In this document: positions 60,387 through 64,000 of the stretch, one piece after another | Position numbering within the stretch: position 1 is the stretch's first letter | Layout: the number at the start of each line of letters is the position of its first letter | Origin: Nitrospirota bacterium | Lineage (GTDB): Bacteria > JACPQY01 | Length of the DNA: 64,000 bases | NCBI GenBank assembly: GCA_016180645.1 | Contig: JACPAV010000018.1 | Location: forward strand, 57,035 to 121,034 | Reading direction: 5' to 3' | Made by a program: the position numbers and the translations under genes | The notes under the pieces: generated by a model | The model's input: the letters and a program-made list of their open reading frames with translations, nothing else | The model's database searches: none | Told to the model about the DNA's origin: nothing

Positions 60387-63300
60387 CTTCGCGCAGCCGC
60401 CCCCCGTTCTTTCTCCGTCCCCTGGTTTCCCTGTTCGCGTGCGCCGCCCTGTTCGGCCCGGCGGTTCAAGCGAGAGCGGAAGTGAGCGGATACCACCGGT
60501 TCAACGTCGATTGGGTCAACAATGCAGGCGACACCAGCGGCTGGGTCGACTTCGAGGGAGAACTGGCCGATCAGGATGAGTGGCACATCCACTTCGACAT
60601 CACCGATACAAACAACAAGGATGGCTTGGGCGCGCGGCGCTCCCACGTCGCTTGCACCGCCATCGATGGCCCGGAGTACTACCTGATCACGAACCCGGAT
60701 GTGTATGACCTGGACGTTTCGGACACTTCGAGCATCGACCCGTGGCGCTTCACCGTCTACACCGAGGCGTGGGAAGATGACTATGGAAGCTGCGACAGCA
60801 GCTACGTTGGATCCGCTCCCTGGTGGGCCGATGTCGACGAGTGGTGTTCAAGCGGGAGCGTCAACGGGGACAACACGACGGGAACGGAGGGCGCCTGGCA
60901 AGAAAACCAAGTCGGCGGAGCATGTTGGGTTCGCTGGCGGCGGAAATGGGACGATTTTCGGACCCCGGATATCACAACATTCACCGACGACGGAAACAAG
61001 GCATACGACCTCACCTACAACACCCAAGCCGACCTCTCGGACGTCATGGGGCTTGGCGCCACGAAAAACGTCCACTACAAGTACGACGCCTGCCCCACCA
61101 CGGGCGACGTCTCGGTCGCGATGTCCTTCGTATCGGGCAATAACTACCGAGGAACGATTCCCGCCCCGGGAGCGGGGAACTGGAACAAAACCCTGTACTG
61201 GATCGTTCGGGCGTGCGACACCCAGGGAAATTGCCTCACCTCGTCCTGCCAGACGGGCGGCCGAATCACGGACCCGTACGCACCCACCGTAACGCTGAGC
61301 AATGTCGCGGGGTCGTGGGTTCAATCGGATGTGATCAACTTCGCCTGCTCCGATAGCGGCAGCGGATGCCAATCCACCTTCTGGTGGGACTACGATGCCG
61401 ACGGCGTCTGCTCAACCAACTCCGCCATCTACGCGAATAGCACGACACTCACGTCCGTCACCATCAATACCACACACAATGATTACATTTGTCTCTTGGT
61501 GAAAGACAACGAGCCCAACGTGAGCACCACCAGCGCACGCCTCTGGGTGGACGCCACCAATACCGTTCTCAACGCCTCCTCGTTCTCAGGGTGCAACTAC
61601 GTCAACGGCTCCATCTGCTGGGTAAAAAACGGAACCAACTTCACGGTTCGGCTCCGTTACTACGACCAACACAGCGAACCATCCGGCAATCAGTTTCTAT
61701 CGTTCACCAGCGGATGTACTCCGAACAATTGCGGCTGCGCCTGGTATGAACTGTGTGCCACAGGCAACGAGATCAAGTCCTACATCGATACCGACCCCGT
61801 AGGAGGATATGCCGACTCCCATTGGAATGACAGCTACCTCAACATTACAGGCGCCTCGTGCACCGAAGCAGGGGGATGTACCGGAAACTATGCGCAGATG
61901 GACTTCACGGTCACCGGCGGCAGTTCGGAAAAGAATTACGATATCTACGGATTCCAGTACGATCTGGTGGGAAACGGGCCGGCAGCGGGCTACAATGATA
62001 CGGGCCTCGACTTGAGACTGGACAACACCGCGCCCACTTTCGGCGCCGTCACGCCCGCCAACACCGCCACGGCACTTTACGTCGACGGCACGTTCGACCT
62101 CAGCACCACTTTCGCCGACGGCACGGGCTCCGGCGTCGCCTCCTGCCAATACTGCAAGTCCACCGACGGCGTATGCGACACCGAGTGGGCCGCCGCCACC
62201 TGGAGCGCCGGCACCTGCTCCGTCACCGGCCTGACCTGCACGAACGGCCAGGCCCTCACCCTCAACATGCGCGCGACTGACAACGTCGGGATCGTGGGGC
62301 AAGCCTCTGGAGCCAGCCGCACCTGCGACACCACAACCCCAACGTTCGGAACCGTGACCCCGGCCAACACGGCCACCGCCACCTACGTCGACGGAACCTT
62401 CGACCTCTCCACCACGTTCAGCGATACGGGATCGAACGTCGCCTCCTGCCAATACTGCAAGTCCACCGACGGCGTGTGCGACACCGAGTGGGCCGCCGCC
62501 ACCTGGAGCGCCGGCACCTGCTCCTTCACCGGCACAACCTGCACCAACGGCCAGACCGTAACCCTCAACATGCGCGCCTACGACGGCGTCAACAACCTCG
62601 GCACCGCCACCGCCGTCTCACGCACCTGCGACACAACAACCCCAACGTTCGGAACCGTGACCCCGGCCAATACCGCCACAGCCTCCCACGTGGACGGGAC
62701 GTTCGATCTCTCCACCACGTTCAGCGATACGGGATCGAACGTCGCCTCCTGCCAATACTGCAAATCCACCGACGGCACCTGCGACACCGAGTGGGTCAAC
62801 GCCACCTGGAGCGCAGGCACCTGCTCCTTCACCGGCGCAACCTGCACGAACGGTCAGGCCCTCACCCTCAACATGCGCGCCTACGACGCAGTCAACAACC
62901 TCGGCACCGCCACCGCCGTCTCACGCACCTGCGACACCGCCGTCCCCACGTTCGGCACCGTCACACCCGCCAACACGGCCACCGCCACCCACGTCGACGG
63001 AACCTTCGACCTATCCACTACCTTCGCCGACGGCACCGGCGCCGGCGTCGCCTCCTGCCAGTACTGCAAATCCACCGACGGCACCTGCGACACCGAGTGG
63101 GCCGCCGCCACCTGGAGCGCAGGCACCTGCTCCTTCACCGGCACGACCTGCACCAACGGCCAAACCGTAACGCTCAACATGAGGGCCGCCGACAGCGTCG
63201 GCAATCAGTGGGGCACCGCCACGCAAGTCTCACGCACCTGCGATACCGCCGTTCCCACGTTCGGCACCGTCACGCCCGCCAACACGGCCACCGCCACCCA

Positions 63301-64000
63301 CGTCGACGGAACCTTCGACCTGTCCACAACCTTTGCCGATGGCACGGGCGCCGGCGTCGCCTCCTGCCAATACTGCAAATCCACCGACGGCACCTGCGAC
63401 ACCGAGTGGGCCGCCGCCACCTGGAGCGCCGGCACCTGCTCCTTTACCGGCGCAACCTGCACGAACGGCCAGGCCCTCACCCTCAACATGCGGGCCGCCG
63501 ACAGCGTCGGCAATCAGTGGGGCACCGCCACGCAAGTCTCACGCACCTGCGATACCGCCGCCCCACCCGTTCCCACGATCTCCTCCGTAACGAATACGGG
63601 CAACCTGAAACTCACCGTCAACTGGTCCACCGTTGTCGACGCCGGCTCCGGCCTCGCCAACTATGAACTCGACCGGATCGGCGCCGGCCAGATCGCCACC
63701 CCCGCCTCGGGAGCCACCTCGTACCAAGACACCGTCGCCTCGGACAATACCGAGTACTGCTACCAGATGCGCTCCAAGGACAATGTCGGGAACCTAAGCG
63801 CCAATTCCACGCAGAAATGCGCCACCGCCATCATCGCCAACGAAACCATCGCCGCCGAAGTCAAAGGCTTCCCCGCCTCCGCCACCGACCAAGGCGGCAC
63901 CTACATCGGCACCTACGTCGGCGCCGGAACCACCGTCTACCTCCTCAGCGCCAACGGCACCGTCGCCGACAGCGAAGCCCTCCCGGGCGCCTCGGGGTCC
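60383..64000 (+). CDS. Large secreted Cys-rich repeat protein (3' partial)
   Basis: The frame is open from ATG 60383 (overlapping the previous stop) to the right edge, giving at least 1206 aa. A signal peptide (residues 1 to ~33, ending PAVQARAE) is followed by a ~180-residue domain, a Cys-rich Ig-like region (residues ~290-540) and five tandem repeats of 101-103 aa (62033-63559). After these comes a fibronectin type III-like module (SGLANYELDRI, YCYQMRSKDNVGNLS), then more sequence to the edge. Each repeat has conserved Cys (SCQYCKSTDG, CDTEW, GTCS, TCTNGQ, SRTCDT) that could form disulfides. It is probably a surface adhesin or envelope structural protein. Confidence 0.8.
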   Translation, partial: MTSRSRPPFFLRPLVSLFACAALFGPAVQARAEVSGYHRFNVDWVNNAGDTSGWVDFEGELADQDEWHIHFDITDTNNKDGLGARRSHVACTAIDGPEYYLITNPDVYDLDVSDTSSIDPWRFTVYTEAWEDDYGSCDSSYVGSAPWWADVDEWCSSGSVNGDNTTGTEGAWQENQVGGACWVRWRRKWDDFRTPDITTFTDDGNKAYDLTYNTQADLSDVMGLGATKNVHYKYDACPTTGDVSVAMSFVSGNNYRGTIPAPGAGNWNKTLYWIVRACDTQGNCLTSSCQTGGRITDPYAPTVTLSNVAGSWVQSDVINFACSDSGSGCQSTFWWDYDADGVCSTNSAIYANSTTLTSVTINTTHNDYICLLVKDNEPNVSTTSARLWVDATNTVLNASSFSGCNYVNGSICWVKNGTNFTVRLRYYDQHSEPSGNQFLSFTSGCTPNNCGCAWYELCATGNEIKSYIDTDPVGGYADSHWNDSYLNITGASCTEAGGCTGNYAQMDFTVTGGSSEKNYDIYGFQYDLVGNGPAAGYNDTGLDLRLDNTAPTFGAVTPANTATALYVDGTFDLSTTFADGTGSGVASCQYCKSTDGVCDTEWAAATWSAGTCSVTGLTCTNGQALTLNMRATDNVGIVGQASGASRTCDTTTPTFGTVTPANTATATYVDGTFDLSTTFSDTGSNVASCQYCKSTDGVCDTEWAAATWSAGTCSFTGTTCTNGQTVTLNMRAYDGVNNLGTATAVSRTCDTTTPTFGTVTPANTATASHVDGTFDLSTTFSDTGSNVASCQYCKSTDGTCDTEWVNATWSAGTCSFTGATCTNGQALTLNMRAYDAVNNLGTATAVSRTCDTAVPTFGTVTPANTATATHVDGTFDLSTTFADGTGAGVASCQYCKSTDGTCDTEWAAATWSAGTCSFTGTTCTNGQTVTLNMRAADSVGNQWGTATQVSRTCDTAVPTFGTVTPANTATATHVDGTFDLSTTFADGTGAGVASCQYCKSTDGTCDTEWAAATWSAGTCSFTGATCTNGQALTLNMRAADSVGNQWGTATQVSRTCDTAAPPVPTISSVTNTGNLKLTVNWSTVVDAGSGLANYELDRIGAGQIATPASGATSYQDTVASDNTEYCYQMRSKDNVGNLSANSTQKCATAIIANETIAAEVKGFPASATDQGGTYIGTYVGAGTTVYLLSANGTVADSEALPGASGS
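62033..63559 (+). repeat. Five tandem ~306-bp coding repeats
   Basis: Units start with a PTFG codon set at 62033, 62339, 62642, 62945 and 63254 and are 306, 303, 303, 309 and ~306 nt long. Units 4 and 5 are nearly identical in DNA, showing recent duplication or homogenisation. Long Arg/His-rich or Val-rich ORFs in other frames over this region are artefacts of the repeat. Confidence 0.9.

Noticed and set aside
62033..63559. Possible CRISPR-like direct repeats
   Set aside because: The repeat period is ~306 nt, fully coding and in frame, with no short repeat-spacer pattern.
62476..63666. 396-codon Arg/His-rich frame on the plus strand, and Val-rich frames on the minus strand
   Set aside because: They are alternative readings of the tandem repeats of the secreted protein, and their own periodicity only mirrors the repeat.

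Overview
The window looks like chromosomal DNA of a GC-rich bacterium, probably an uncultivated lineage with a Gram-negative type of envelope. It has a lipoprotein, secreted Cys-rich proteins, many polyprenyl-sugar-type membrane glycosyltransferases, and yaaR-holB synteny. I see no rRNA, tRNA, phage, CRISPR or transposase gene, and I cannot name the organism from sequence alone. Genes are densely packed. Many start codons overlap the preceding stop (ATGA, GTGA, TTGA, TGATG), which implies translational coupling.

Region 1 (1-12545, all +) is a nitrate-assimilation and molybdenum-cofactor block. It holds the end of a fused siroheme/Rieske/rubredoxin/FAD nitrite reductase, a ferredoxin-membrane anchor fusion (DmsB+DmsC type), a NasA/NarB-type nitrate reductase, then moaA, mobA, moaD, moaE, a moaC-moaB fusion, a TauE/SafE permease, moeA, and a degenerate sigma54-activator AAA protein. 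The cofactor genes would supply the nitrate reductase.

Region 2 (12613-25000) is mixed. It contains a Uma2-type nuclease, a TMTC-like membrane TPR protein, an unknown 194-aa protein, and a two-gene ATPase operon bracketed by two inverted copies of a ~100-bp palindromic repeat. It continues with a short-chain dehydrogenase, yaaR-holB, an NhaD-type antiporter with a PuuD-like membrane protein, a third repeat copy, and a possible 27-aa mini-gene.

Region 3 (25044-58036) is the most unusual part. It carries eight intact B12-binding-type radical SAM genes and one broken one. These are interleaved with two methyltransferases, a pair of U32 (UbiU/UbiV-like) proteins, a heme-oxygenase-like diiron oxidase candidate, a polysaccharide deacetylase, a family 2 glycosyltransferase, six large polytopic GT-C-like proteins and two secreted alpha-toroid-like proteins. 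Together they suggest an undescribed pathway for making and modifying a lipid or cell-surface glycoconjugate. That pathway is an inference from gene content.

Region 4 (58112-64000, +) is an envelope operon. A perfect CRP/FNR-type palindrome and a promoter precede a lipoprotein, a membrane-anchored TPR protein and a very large secreted Cys-rich protein with five ~102-aa tandem repeats. That last gene runs off the right edge of the window.
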